Source: Prauserella isguenensis (GTDB lineage: Bacteria > Actinomycetota > Actinomycetes > Mycobacteriales > Pseudonocardiaceae). From it: a stretch of DNA of 64,000 nucleotides. A program made the position numbers and the translations under genes. The notes beneath the pieces are model-generated. The model was not told where the DNA came from, did not search any database, and saw nothing but the letters and a program-made list of their open reading frames with translations. The stretch spans positions 1 through 64,000 of the forward strand of contig NZ_JACHWU010000001.1 of NCBI RefSeq assembly GCF_014191605.1. Direction: 5' to 3'. Shown here piece by piece: positions 1 to 7,398 of the stretch (position 1 is the first letter of the stretch; every line of letters starts with the position of its first letter).

Positions 1-20
1 ATCAAACTCTCCAACAATGC
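1..20 (-). rRNA. rrs: 16S rRNA, 5' end only (gene runs off the left edge)
   Basis: Read on the minus strand, the first bases give GTTGGAGAGTTTGAT, the conserved start of bacterial 16S rRNA (the region around E. coli positions 1-14). Only about 20 nt of the gene lie inside the window. The exact mature 5' end cannot be fixed from sequence alone. The rrn operon is transcribed leftward out of the window. Confidence 0.85.
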
Positions 21-411
21 ATTGAAAAATTCAAACCAAGCAAAAAACACACAACCACAACCAACAACCGTCAGCCATGGCCACGCGCTAGCTCAAAAAC
101 CCCAAAAAAAAGGGGCACAAAGCAACAAAACAAAGCTCACAAACACACTGTTGAGTTCTCAAACAACACGCAGTTGGTTTTATGTCAGGGCCGCGTCGAG
201 CCCCACTTGAATCTATCAGATCCGAGTTCGGGGCAGAGCGCCACCCTGGGGATCTCTCCCCTGCCTGGTAACCCGGGGCTTCCAACTTCGGCCTTTCGGC
301 TTCCGTCTGCCCGGTCTCCCTGGCGACAAGGAGAACATTACACGGCCGCGAACCCCTCTGAAACAGGGGGGTCCCCTTTTGCGAAATCGCAGGTCAGGAG
401 TCGATCAAGGC
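21..411 (-). promoter_or_regulatory. rRNA operon leader and promoter region
   Basis: This roughly 390-bp stretch has no gene. On the minus strand, positions 169-141 carry TGTTTGAGAACTCAACAGTG, the conserved actinobacterial rrn leader element associated with antitermination and RNA processing. Downstream, around 100-113, a CCCC-T8-GGGG hairpin lies in AT-rich DNA typical of the segment just before 16S. Upstream, 329-344 reads TGTAATGTTCTCC on the minus strand, a possible -10 element, but I see no clear -35. The promoter placement is therefore weak, while the leader assignment is firm because it abuts the 16S start. Confidence 0.7.
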
Positions 412-1035
412 TCAAACGGTCCCGTACTGGCGATCGCCGGCGTCGCCGAGGCCCGGCACGATGAACCCGGATTCGTTCAATCGCTCGTCCACCGAGGCCG
501 TCACGACGCGGACGGGAAGGCCCGCCTTCCGGAGGTGCTCCAAACCTTCGGGCGCCGCGAGCGCGCACACCGCCGTGACGTCCGTGGCTCCGCGCCCGGT
601 CAGCATGCGGATCGTGTGCTCCATCGAACCGCCCGTGGCGAGCATCGGGTCGAGCACGAACACGGGCCTTCCCGCGAGCGACTCCGGCAGCGACTCCATG
701 TACGGCGTCGGCTGGAGCGTCTCCTCATCACGCGCGAGGCCCACGAAACCCATCTGCGCGTCCGGGATCAGCCTGTGCGCCTGGTCCGCCATCCCCAGGC
801 CCGCCCGCAGCACGGGGACGAGCAACGGCGGCGACTCCAACCGGTAGCCGTCCGTGAGAGCGACGGGAGTGTGGATGCGGTCCGTGACGAGCGGCGCGTC
901 CCGCGTCGCCTCGTACACGAGCATCACCGTCAGCTCGTGGAGCGCGGCACGGAAGGCCGCGCTGTCGGTACGGGCGTCGCGCATGGTGGACAGGCGCGCG
1001 CGGGCGAGCGGATGTTCGACGACCTGGACGTCCAT
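412..1035 (-). CDS. upp: Uracil phosphoribosyltransferase
   Basis: Converts uracil and PRPP to UMP in pyrimidine salvage; cytosolic. The 207-aa product has the normal UPRT length. It carries the PRPP-binding loop DPMLATGGS in its second half, preceded by PVLRAGLGM, and the typical C-terminal [12 protein letters not shown] segment. I start at the ATG giving [15 protein letters not shown], the usual N-terminus; an upstream in-frame ATG would add about 50 atypical residues and overlap the next gene's promoter. It is divergent from the DUF1707 gene, with 82 bp between. It belongs to the salvage theme of the window (deoC, add, cdd, deoA). Confidence 0.96.
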   Translation of the reverse strand: MDVQVVEHPLARARLSTMRDARTDSAAFRAALHELTVMLVYEATRDAPLVTDRIHTPVALTDGYRLESPPLLVPVLRAGLGMADQAHRLIPDAQMGFVGLARDEETLQPTPYMESLPESLAGRPVFVLDPMLATGGSMEHTIRMLTGRGATDVTAVCALAAPEGLEHLRKAGLPVRVVTASVDERLNESGFIVPGLGDAGDRQYGTV

Positions 1036-1117
1036 GGACGTCAGCGTAACGAGGACGCCCCGGCGGGTCGCTCGAAAGTGCGGTGAACGGCGGGTCGGGC
1101 CACTAAGGTGGCTGAAC

Positions 1118-1810
1118 ATGACCGAAGAGTCCGGATCAGCCGAACCCCACCGCATCGAACCGGCCCGGCTGCGCGCCTCGGACACCGACCGGGAGCAGGT
1201 CGCTCAGCAGCTGCATCGGGCCATGGGTGACGGCAGGATCACCGTCTCCGAGCTCGAGGAACGCCTCGGCATCGTGTACGCGGCCAAGACACTGGGCGAA
1301 CTCGAACCGGTCCTGACCGATATCCCCGGGGCCGTCTCCCCGGCGAGCGCGGCTCAGCCCCCGGCCGCACAGCCCTCGCCGCGGGCCCCGGAGAGCCGGG
1401 TCGGCGGCACGCCCGGTTCGGCGACGTCGATCGCGATCATGTCCGGCACCGACCGCAAGGGCAGCTGGGTCGTCCCGCGGCAGCACAACAGCTTCGCGTT
1501 CTGGGGTGGCGTCGAGATCGACCTGCGCGAGGCGCGGTTCGCCGAGCGCGAGGTGACGATCACGGCCGTGGCGATCATGGCGGGGATCGACGTGATCGTG
1601 CCGGACGACGTCCACGTACGCGTGACCGGGATCGGCGTGATGGGTGCGTTCGAGCGGGTGGACAAGAAGGACCCCCGGCCCGAGGACGAGGTTCCCGAGG
1701 GCGCCCCGGTGGTGACCGTGAACGGGCTGGCCTTCTGGGCGGGCGTCGAGGTGCGCAGGATGCCACGGAAGAAGAAGGTCGAGGGGCGCGACAACAGACG
1801 ACTCGAATAG
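1118..1810 (+). CDS. DUF1707 domain protein with LiaF-like C-terminal region
   Basis: The 230-aa protein has a DUF1707 module at about residues 16-70 ([20 protein letters not shown] ... [18 protein letters not shown]). After a Pro/Ala-rich linker comes a beta-rich C-terminal region (about 105-215) resembling the cell-wall-active-antibiotic-response/LiaF C-terminal family. I see no transmembrane segment or signal peptide, so it is probably cytosolic or membrane-associated. The family is very common in actinobacteria and its biochemical role is unknown. I chose the ATG giving [10 protein letters not shown] because upstream codons overlap upp in another frame. It is followed 89 bp later by deoC. 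Confidence 0.85.
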   Translation: MTEESGSAEPHRIEPARLRASDTDREQVAQQLHRAMGDGRITVSELEERLGIVYAAKTLGELEPVLTDIPGAVSPASAAQPPAAQPSPRAPESRVGGTPGSATSIAIMSGTDRKGSWVVPRQHNSFAFWGGVEIDLREARFAEREVTITAVAIMAGIDVIVPDDVHVRVTGIGVMGAFERVDKKDPRPEDEVPEGAPVVTVNGLAFWAGVEVRRMPRKKKVEGRDNRRLE

Positions 1811-1899
1811 TCGTGCCCGGGAACCGGGGGCTGCTGCCCGTCGCACGGGCATCGCCGACTCGGGCCCGGCGGCCCGCACCGGCAGCTACGCTCACGGGC

Positions 1900-2853
1900 A
1901 TGGCAACAGCTAGTTCGCCGGCAGTGCTCGCCGACGCCACCCGCGACGAGACGAGCCTGTCCCGGTTCCTGCACGGTTTGCCCGGGGTCGATCAGGTCGG
2001 TGTGGAGGCCAGGGCCGCGAGCCTCGGCACGCGCAGCATCAAGAAGGCCGCGAAGCTCTGGGCGATCGACACGGCGATCTCGATGGTCGACCTGACCACG
2101 CTCGAGGGCGCCGACACCCGCGGCAAGGTGCGTTCGCTGGCGGCGAAGGCGCGCAGGCCCGACCCGGACCGGCCGGACACTCCCCCGGTCGCGGCCGTGT
2201 GCGTCTACCCGGACATGGCGGCCACCGCCGTCGAGGCTCTGCAGGGCACGGGCATCGGCGTGGCGAGTGTGGCGACGGCGTTTCCCTCCGGCCGGTCGAG
2301 CCGCGAGGTGAAGCTGACCGACGTCCGGCTGGCCGTCGAGGCGGGCGCCGCCGAGGTCGACATGGTGATCGACCGCGGCGCGTTCCTCGAAGGCCGGTAC
2401 GGCCACGTGTTCGACGAGATCCGCGCGGTCAAGCAGGCCTGCGGGGACGCGCACCTGAAGGTGATCCTGGAGACCGGGGAACTGGCGACGTACGACAACG
2501 TGCGGCGGGCGTCGTGGCTCGGCCTGCTGGCGGGCGGCGACTTCATCAAGACCTCGACGGGCAAGGTCTCCCCCGCGGCGACACTGCCGGTGACGCACGT
2601 GATGCTGCAGGCCGTCCGCGACTGGTACGACGCGACGGGTGAGCTGCGCGGGGTCAAGCCCGCGGGCGGCATCCGGTCCACAAAGGACGCGCTGCGGTAC
2701 CTCGTCGCCGTCCACGAGGTGGCGGGCGAGGAATGGCTGACCCCGGAGCTGTTCCGGTTCGGTGCGTCCAGCCTGCTGGGCGACCTGGTGCTACAGCGGC
2801 GGACCCAGCACGACGGCCACTACAGTGGCCCCGACTACGTGGCGGTGGATTGA
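1900..2853 (+). CDS. deoC: Deoxyribose-phosphate aldolase
   Basis: Cleaves 2-deoxyribose-5-phosphate to glyceraldehyde-3-phosphate and acetaldehyde, the last step of deoxynucleoside catabolism. The 317-aa protein carries the Schiff-base lysine motif GGDFIKTSTGK (Lys217) and the second active-site lysine in GVKPAGGIR (Lys253). The N-terminal ~50 residues extend beyond the short E. coli form, as in the longer eukaryote-like DeoC type. The ATG at 1900 gives MATASSPAVL. The next gene, an aldehyde dehydrogenase, starts 5 bp after the stop. That is a sensible partner because it could oxidise the acetaldehyde released. Confidence 0.95.
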   Translation: MATASSPAVLADATRDETSLSRFLHGLPGVDQVGVEARAASLGTRSIKKAAKLWAIDTAISMVDLTTLEGADTRGKVRSLAAKARRPDPDRPDTPPVAAVCVYPDMAATAVEALQGTGIGVASVATAFPSGRSSREVKLTDVRLAVEAGAAEVDMVIDRGAFLEGRYGHVFDEIRAVKQACGDAHLKVILETGELATYDNVRRASWLGLLAGGDFIKTSTGKVSPAATLPVTHVMLQAVRDWYDATGELRGVKPAGGIRSTKDALRYLVAVHEVAGEEWLTPELFRFGASSLLGDLVLQRRTQHDGHYSGPDYVAVD

Positions 2854-2857
2854 TTCG

Positions 2858-4291
2858 ATGAGCGTGTGGGAATACGCGCCCGCGCCGGAGTCTCGCGACC
2901 TGGCGAACCTGCGGCCGAACTACCGGCCGTTCGTCGACGGCGAGTTCGTCGACGGCGGCGGTGATCCGCTGACGTCCCTCAACCCGGCGACCGAGGAGCC
3001 TCTCGCGGAGGTCGGCACCGCGTCGGAGTCCGACGTGGACGCAGCCGTGCGGGCCGCGCGGCGTGCCTTCGAACAGGTCTGGGGGCCCATGCCGGGCGCC
3101 GAACGCGCCAAGTACCTGTTCCGTATCGCACGACTTCTCCAGGAACGCGCGCGCGAACTGGCCGTGCTGGAGACCCTGGACAACGGCAAGCCGATCAAGG
3201 AGTCACGCGACTCCGACGTCCCGACGGCCGCCGCGCACTTCTTCTACCACGCGGGCTGGGCGGACAAGCTGGACTACGCGGGCTACGGGCCCGACCCGCA
3301 GCCGCTCGGCGTCGCGGGCCAGATCATCCCGTGGAACTTCCCGCTGCTCATGCTGGCGTGGAAGATCGCGCCCGCACTGGCGACCGGCAACACGGTGGTG
3401 CTCAAACCCGCCGAGACCACACCGCTGAGCGCACTGGTGTTCGCCGAGATCTGCCAGCAGGCGGGCCTGCCGGCGGGCGTGGTGAACATCGTGCCGGGCG
3501 CAGGCGACGTCGGTTCGCTGCTGGTGCGTCACCCCGGCATCGACAAGATCGCGTTCACCGGGTCGACCGCCGTGGGCAAGGAGATCCAGCACGCGGTGGC
3601 GGGCACGCCCAAGCGGCTGACGCTGGAGCTCGGCGGCAAGGCGGCCAACGTCGTGTTCGACGACGCGCCGCTCGACCAGGCCGTCGAGGGCATCGTGGGC
3701 GGGATTTTCTTCAATCAGGGACACGTCTGCTGTGCGGGTTCGCGCCTGCTGGTGCAGGAGTCGGTGGCCGAGGAGCTGCTGGGCAAGCTGCGCGCGCGGG
3801 TGTCGACGTTGCGGCTCGGCGACCCGCTCGACAAGAACACCGACATCGGCGCGATCAACTCCGCCGAACAGCTGGCGAAGATCCGTGAGCTCACCGCGTC
3901 GGGCGAGGACGAGGGCGCCGAACGCTGGACGAGCCCGTGCGAGCTGCCCGAGCGCGGCTTCTACTTCGCCCCGACCGTGCTGTCCGGCGTCGAGCAGTCG
4001 ATGCGGGTCGCGCGCGAGGAGATCTTCGGGCCGGTGCTGTCGGTGTTGACGTTCCGCACCCCGGACGAGGCCGTGACGAAGGCCAACAACACGCCGTACG
4101 GCCTGTCCGCGGGACTGTGGACCGAGAAGGGATCGCGCATCCTGTGGCTGGCCGACCGGATGCGCGCGGGCGTGGTCTGGGCCAACACGTTCAACCGCTT
4201 CGACCCCGCCGCGCCGTTCGGCGGCTACCAGGAGTCGGGCTTCGGCCGCGAGGGCGGCCGCACCGGACTGGAGGCGTACCTGCATGTCTGA
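2858..4291 (+). CDS. Aldehyde dehydrogenase family protein (catalytic)
   Basis: NAD(P)+-dependent oxidation of an aldehyde. In this operon acetaldehyde from DeoC is the natural guess, but the substrate is inference. At 477 aa it is a full-length ALDH. It has the PWNFP motif (about 159-163), the FTGSTAVGK nucleotide loop (about 233-241), the general base Glu257 in LELGGK, and a cysteine motif GHVCCAGSR with catalytic Cys291. In that motif His replaces the usual Gln after the Gly. The start ATG follows the deoC stop closely. Its last eight bases overlap the start of the next gene, so translation is probably coupled. Confidence 0.93.
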   Translation: MSVWEYAPAPESRDLANLRPNYRPFVDGEFVDGGGDPLTSLNPATEEPLAEVGTASESDVDAAVRAARRAFEQVWGPMPGAERAKYLFRIARLLQERARELAVLETLDNGKPIKESRDSDVPTAAAHFFYHAGWADKLDYAGYGPDPQPLGVAGQIIPWNFPLLMLAWKIAPALATGNTVVLKPAETTPLSALVFAEICQQAGLPAGVVNIVPGAGDVGSLLVRHPGIDKIAFTGSTAVGKEIQHAVAGTPKRLTLELGGKAANVVFDDAPLDQAVEGIVGGIFFNQGHVCCAGSRLLVQESVAEELLGKLRARVSTLRLGDPLDKNTDIGAINSAEQLAKIRELTASGEDEGAERWTSPCELPERGFYFAPTVLSGVEQSMRVAREEIFGPVLSVLTFRTPDEAVTKANNTPYGLSAGLWTEKGSRILWLADRMRAGVVWANTFNRFDPAAPFGGYQESGFGREGGRTGLEAYLHV

Positions 4292-5150
4292 CCGCGTGAG
4301 CGTCGCGAAGACGTACAAGCTCTACATCGACGGGAAGTTCCCCCGTTCCGAGTCGGGGCGCACCTACCCGGTGACCGATGCCGAGGGCGGGTTCCTCGCC
4401 AATGCCTCGCACGCCTCGCGCAAGGACGTGCGCGACGCGGTGTCGGCCGCGCGGAAGGCGTTCGGCGGGTGGTCGGGTGCGACCGCCTACAACCGCGGGC
4501 AGGTGCTGTACCGCGTCGCCGAGGTGCTCGAAGGCAGGCGGGAGCAGTTCGCCGCCGAGGTGGCGGCATGCGAGGGGGTGCCCACCGCGGACGCGATGTG
4601 CACTGTGGATGCCGCCGTGGACCGGTGGGTGTGGTACGCCGGATGGACCGACAAGATCGCCAGCGTGCTGGGCGCGGCGAATCCCGTCGCCGGGCCGTAC
4701 TTCTCGTTCACGGTTCCGGAACCGACCGGGGTCGTCGGGGTGCTGGCACCGCAGTCGTCGTCCCTGCTCGGACTGGTGAGCGTGCTGGCACCGGTGGTGG
4801 CGACGGGCTGCACCGCGGTCGTGGTCAGCAGCGCCGACCGCCCGCTGCCCGCGATCACGCTGTCCGAGGTGCTGGCGACGTCCGACGTGCCGGGCGGGGT
4901 GGTGAACGTGCTGACCGGCCGCGCGGACGAGCTCGGGCCGTGGCTCGCCTCGCACGCCGACGTCAACGCGATCGACCCGACCGGCGCGAGCGCCGAGTCG
5001 CGCGTCGACATCGCGCAACAGGCGTCGGGCACCGTGAAGCGGGTGCTGACGGTGCCGGGCGACGAGCCCGACTGGACCCGCCGTCCCGACATCTCCCGCC
5101 TCCGGCGCTACCTCGAGGCCAAGACCGTCTGGCACCCCAAGGGCACCTGA
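4284..5150 (+). CDS. Half-length aldehyde dehydrogenase-like protein without catalytic cysteine
   Basis: The 288-aa protein aligns with the N-terminal, NAD-binding half of ALDHs (KLYIDGKFPRSESGRTYPVTD, then AARKAFGGW and PTGVVGVLAPQSSS). The PWN motif is replaced by APQSSS, and the protein ends after VKRVLTVPGDEPDW. The whole catalytic domain, including the Cys motif and the usual Glu, is missing. The ATG overlaps the preceding ALDH stop by 8 bp. The reading frame is intact with normal codon bias, so it does not look like decay. A regulatory or structural subunit for the upstream ALDH is the simplest guess. Confidence 0.85.
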   Translation: MSDRVSVAKTYKLYIDGKFPRSESGRTYPVTDAEGGFLANASHASRKDVRDAVSAARKAFGGWSGATAYNRGQVLYRVAEVLEGRREQFAAEVAACEGVPTADAMCTVDAAVDRWVWYAGWTDKIASVLGAANPVAGPYFSFTVPEPTGVVGVLAPQSSSLLGLVSVLAPVVATGCTAVVVSSADRPLPAITLSEVLATSDVPGGVVNVLTGRADELGPWLASHADVNAIDPTGASAESRVDIAQQASGTVKRVLTVPGDEPDWTRRPDISRLRRYLEAKTVWHPKGT

Positions 5151-5242
5151 GGGCGGGGCTACGGCGCGGCGACGGTGACGTGCCGATCAATGCCCGGGTT
5201 CTCGAGCTCGTCGAGCGCGGCGACGGCGAAGTCCTCGGGGGT

Positions 5243-6298
5243 TCACGGGCTTCCTCGCAGTGCGGTGTCGGCGGTCGATGGGCCGTCCGGGCTGGGGCCG
5301 TCGGGCGGGCCGGTGTCGGTCGTGTCGGTGTCGGTCGTGTCGGTGTCGGGGCCGCCGGGGTCCGGTTCGGACGGTCCCGGTCGCGACGACCCGGCGGGTG
5401 GCCGTTGGGTCCGTGGCCGCTCGGCGGGTGCGAGCTGTCCGCCGACCATCGCCGTCAGCGCCAGTGCGAAGCCCACGAGTTGCACGACCCCGAGGCCTTC
5501 GCCCAGAAGGAGCGCACCGAACGCGGCCGCCACCAGCGGTGACAACAGAGTGAGCAGTGCTGTGGCGGTCACGGGCAGACTGCGCAGACCGTTGAACCAG
5601 AGGGTGTAGGCCAGCAGTCCGCCGACGATGCCGAGCCACGCATACCCGGACAGCGCCGCCCCGTCGACCCGGGCTGGCACGCCGTCGATCAACAGTGTGG
5701 GCACGAGCAGGACGCAGCCGCCGGCGGTCAGCTGCCACCCGGCGAAGGCCGGTGCGCTCACCCCGTCGGGACGCCCCCAGCGTTTCGTCAGCGTGACGCC
5801 GAGCGCCATGGTCACGGCGCCGCCGATGCCCGCCGCGATCCCGAGCGGATCCATCGCGGCGTCCGGACCGAGCACGACGAGCGCCACGCCGGCCACGCCC
5901 ACGGCACCCCAGCCGGTCCGGCCGCCGGACAGTCGTTCGCCCAGCACGCCCACCGCCGCCAACGCCACGACGATCGGCTGCGTCGCGGCCAGCGTGGCGG
6001 CGACACCGCCGGGCAACCGCTCGGCCGCGACGAACAGCAGCGGGAAGAACGCGCCGATGTTCAGGGTGCCGAGGACCGCCGCCTTCCACAGCCACGGTCC
6101 GCGCGGGACCACTCGGGTGAGGAGCAACGCCGCCAGTCCCGCGGGCAACGCCCGGACGAGCGCCGCGAACAGCGGGTGACCCGGCGGCAGGAGCTCCGTG
6201 GTGACGACATACGTCGTTCCCCACACGGCGGGAGCGAGCGCGGTCAGTGCGGTGAGTGTCACGCGGCCGGTCGCCGCGTCAGGTGCTGCGGTCGTCAC
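5243..6298 (-). CDS. EamA family (DMT) transporter
   Basis: A 351-aa inner-membrane protein made of two EamA repeats, with about ten hydrophobic segments from VTLTALTALAPAVWG to VQLVGFALALTAMVGGQL. It probably exports small metabolites; the substrate is unknown. The C-terminal ~50 residues form a hydrophilic low-complexity tail with a repeated TDTTDTD segment, encoded by a short tandem repeat at about 5316-5345. The GTG at 6298 is chosen because longer starts would run through the promoter of the divergent LysR gene, 79 bp away. Such LysR-transporter pairs usually mean that the regulator controls the exporter. Confidence 0.88.
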   Translation of the reverse strand: MTTAAPDAATGRVTLTALTALAPAVWGTTYVVTTELLPPGHPLFAALVRALPAGLAALLLTRVVPRGPWLWKAAVLGTLNIGAFFPLLFVAAERLPGGVAATLAATQPIVVALAAVGVLGERLSGGRTGWGAVGVAGVALVVLGPDAAMDPLGIAAGIGGAVTMALGVTLTKRWGRPDGVSAPAFAGWQLTAGGCVLLVPTLLIDGVPARVDGAALSGYAWLGIVGGLLAYTLWFNGLRSLPVTATALLTLLSPLVAAAFGALLLGEGLGVVQLVGFALALTAMVGGQLAPAERPRTQRPPAGSSRPGPSEPDPGGPDTDTTDTDTTDTGPPDGPSPDGPSTADTALRGSP

Positions 6299-6377
6299 AC
6301 GTCGAGCATCCAGCCGCGAGCATCGATGAGTCCAACACATCGTTTTCATCCCAGCAATCGCGTGTGACCATCGATCG

Positions 6378-7250
6378 ATGGAACTGCAGCAGCTGCGGTA
6401 CGTCCTCGCCGTGGCCGACACCATGAGCTTCACCCGCGCCGCGCAGCGGTGTTTCGTCGTCCAGTCGTCGCTGAGCCACCAGATCAAGGCGCTGGAGAGC
6501 GAGCTCGGCGTGCGACTGTTCGCGCGCACCAGCCGCCGCGTCGAACTCACCGAGGCGGGTACCGCGTTCCTCCCGGGTGCACGGGCCGCGCTGGAATCCG
6601 CGGACCGCGCTGCTCAGGATGCCGCGGCCGCCACGGGCGAGGTACGCGGACAGCTGACGATCGGCACCATCCCGACGCTGACCGCCGTCGACCTGCCCGG
6701 CGCGCTGCGGCGTTTCTGCGGCAGACATCCGCACGTCGGAGTGACCTCGCGCACCGGCAACAGCGACGACCTCGCCGCGGCCGTCCGTGCGGGCGAGATC
6801 GACGTCGCGTTCCTCGGGCTGCCCGACACCACCGAGCCCCGCGGCGGTCGCATCCGGCGGCTCGCCCGGGAACGCCTCGTCGCCGTCGTCCCGCACGCCC
6901 ACCGGCTCGCCGACCGGCGCCGCGTTCACCTCCGGGACCTGGCCGACGAACCGTTCGCCGACTTCCCGACCAGGAGCCCGGGCCGTACCCAGAGCGACAA
7001 CGCGTTCGCCGCGGCCGCCCTCAGCCGCCGGGTCGCGTTCGAGGCGATGGACGCCGCGCTCATTTTGGACCTCGTCGGCAACGGACTCGCCGTCGCGCTC
7101 CTGCCCGCAGGCGTCGTTCCGGAGCGCGCCGAACTGTCAAGCCTGCCGGTCGTCGACGGTCCGAGACGCACCGAGTATCTGATGTGGAGCGACTTCAACC
7201 CCACACCCGCGGCGACGGCGTTCCTGGCCGAGCTGGCGGTACAGACCTGA
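6378..7250 (+). CDS. LysR family transcriptional regulator
   Basis: A 290-aa regulator with the N-terminal winged helix-turn-helix (MELQQLRYVLAVADTMSFTRAAQ ... SHQIKALESELGVRLFAR) and a substrate-binding effector domain from about residue 90 (LTIGTIPTLTAVDLP). It is divergent from the EamA transporter, so that gene is the likely target through the 79-bp shared region, which holds an ATCGATCGAT stretch near 6370. The effector is unknown. Its 3' end is followed by a 21-bp tandem repeat block. Confidence 0.92.
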   Translation: MELQQLRYVLAVADTMSFTRAAQRCFVVQSSLSHQIKALESELGVRLFARTSRRVELTEAGTAFLPGARAALESADRAAQDAAAATGEVRGQLTIGTIPTLTAVDLPGALRRFCGRHPHVGVTSRTGNSDDLAAAVRAGEIDVAFLGLPDTTEPRGGRIRRLARERLVAVVPHAHRLADRRRVHLRDLADEPFADFPTRSPGRTQSDNAFAAAALSRRVAFEAMDAALILDLVGNGLAVALLPAGVVPERAELSSLPVVDGPRRTEYLMWSDFNPTPAATAFLAELAVQT

Positions 7251-7307
7251 CGCCCGCCGGCGGCCGTGGCCAGCAACGCCGGGTCGCGTCGGCCGGGAAC
7301 CGGCTCG

Positions 7308-7396
7308 GTCCCGGAATCCGCAACACGATCCCTGGAGCCCGGAACACGGCCCCCGGGAAACGCAACACGGGCCCCGGAGGGCGCAACACGGCCTGG
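7308..7396. repeat. 21-bp tandem repeat, four copies, between convergent genes
   Basis: The hexamer AACACG recurs at 7322, 7343, 7364 and 7385, exactly 21 bp apart, inside a CCCGGNNNCGCAACACGGNC-type unit. The block lies between the LysR stop and the helicase stop, two convergent genes. The same unit, read on the other strand as GTGTTGC..TCCGGG, recurs five times at 27431-27530. Here it is not in frame with either neighbour. The function is unknown. Confidence 0.85.
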
Positions 7397-7398
7397 GG

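Noticed and set aside
5316-5345. Tandem repeat in the EamA tail as a regulatory repeat
   Set aside because: It is in frame, encodes a TDTTDTD tail, and is adequately explained as low-complexity coding sequence.
7308-7396. CRISPR array
   Set aside because: Units are contiguous 21-bp repeats without unique spacers, and no cas genes are near.
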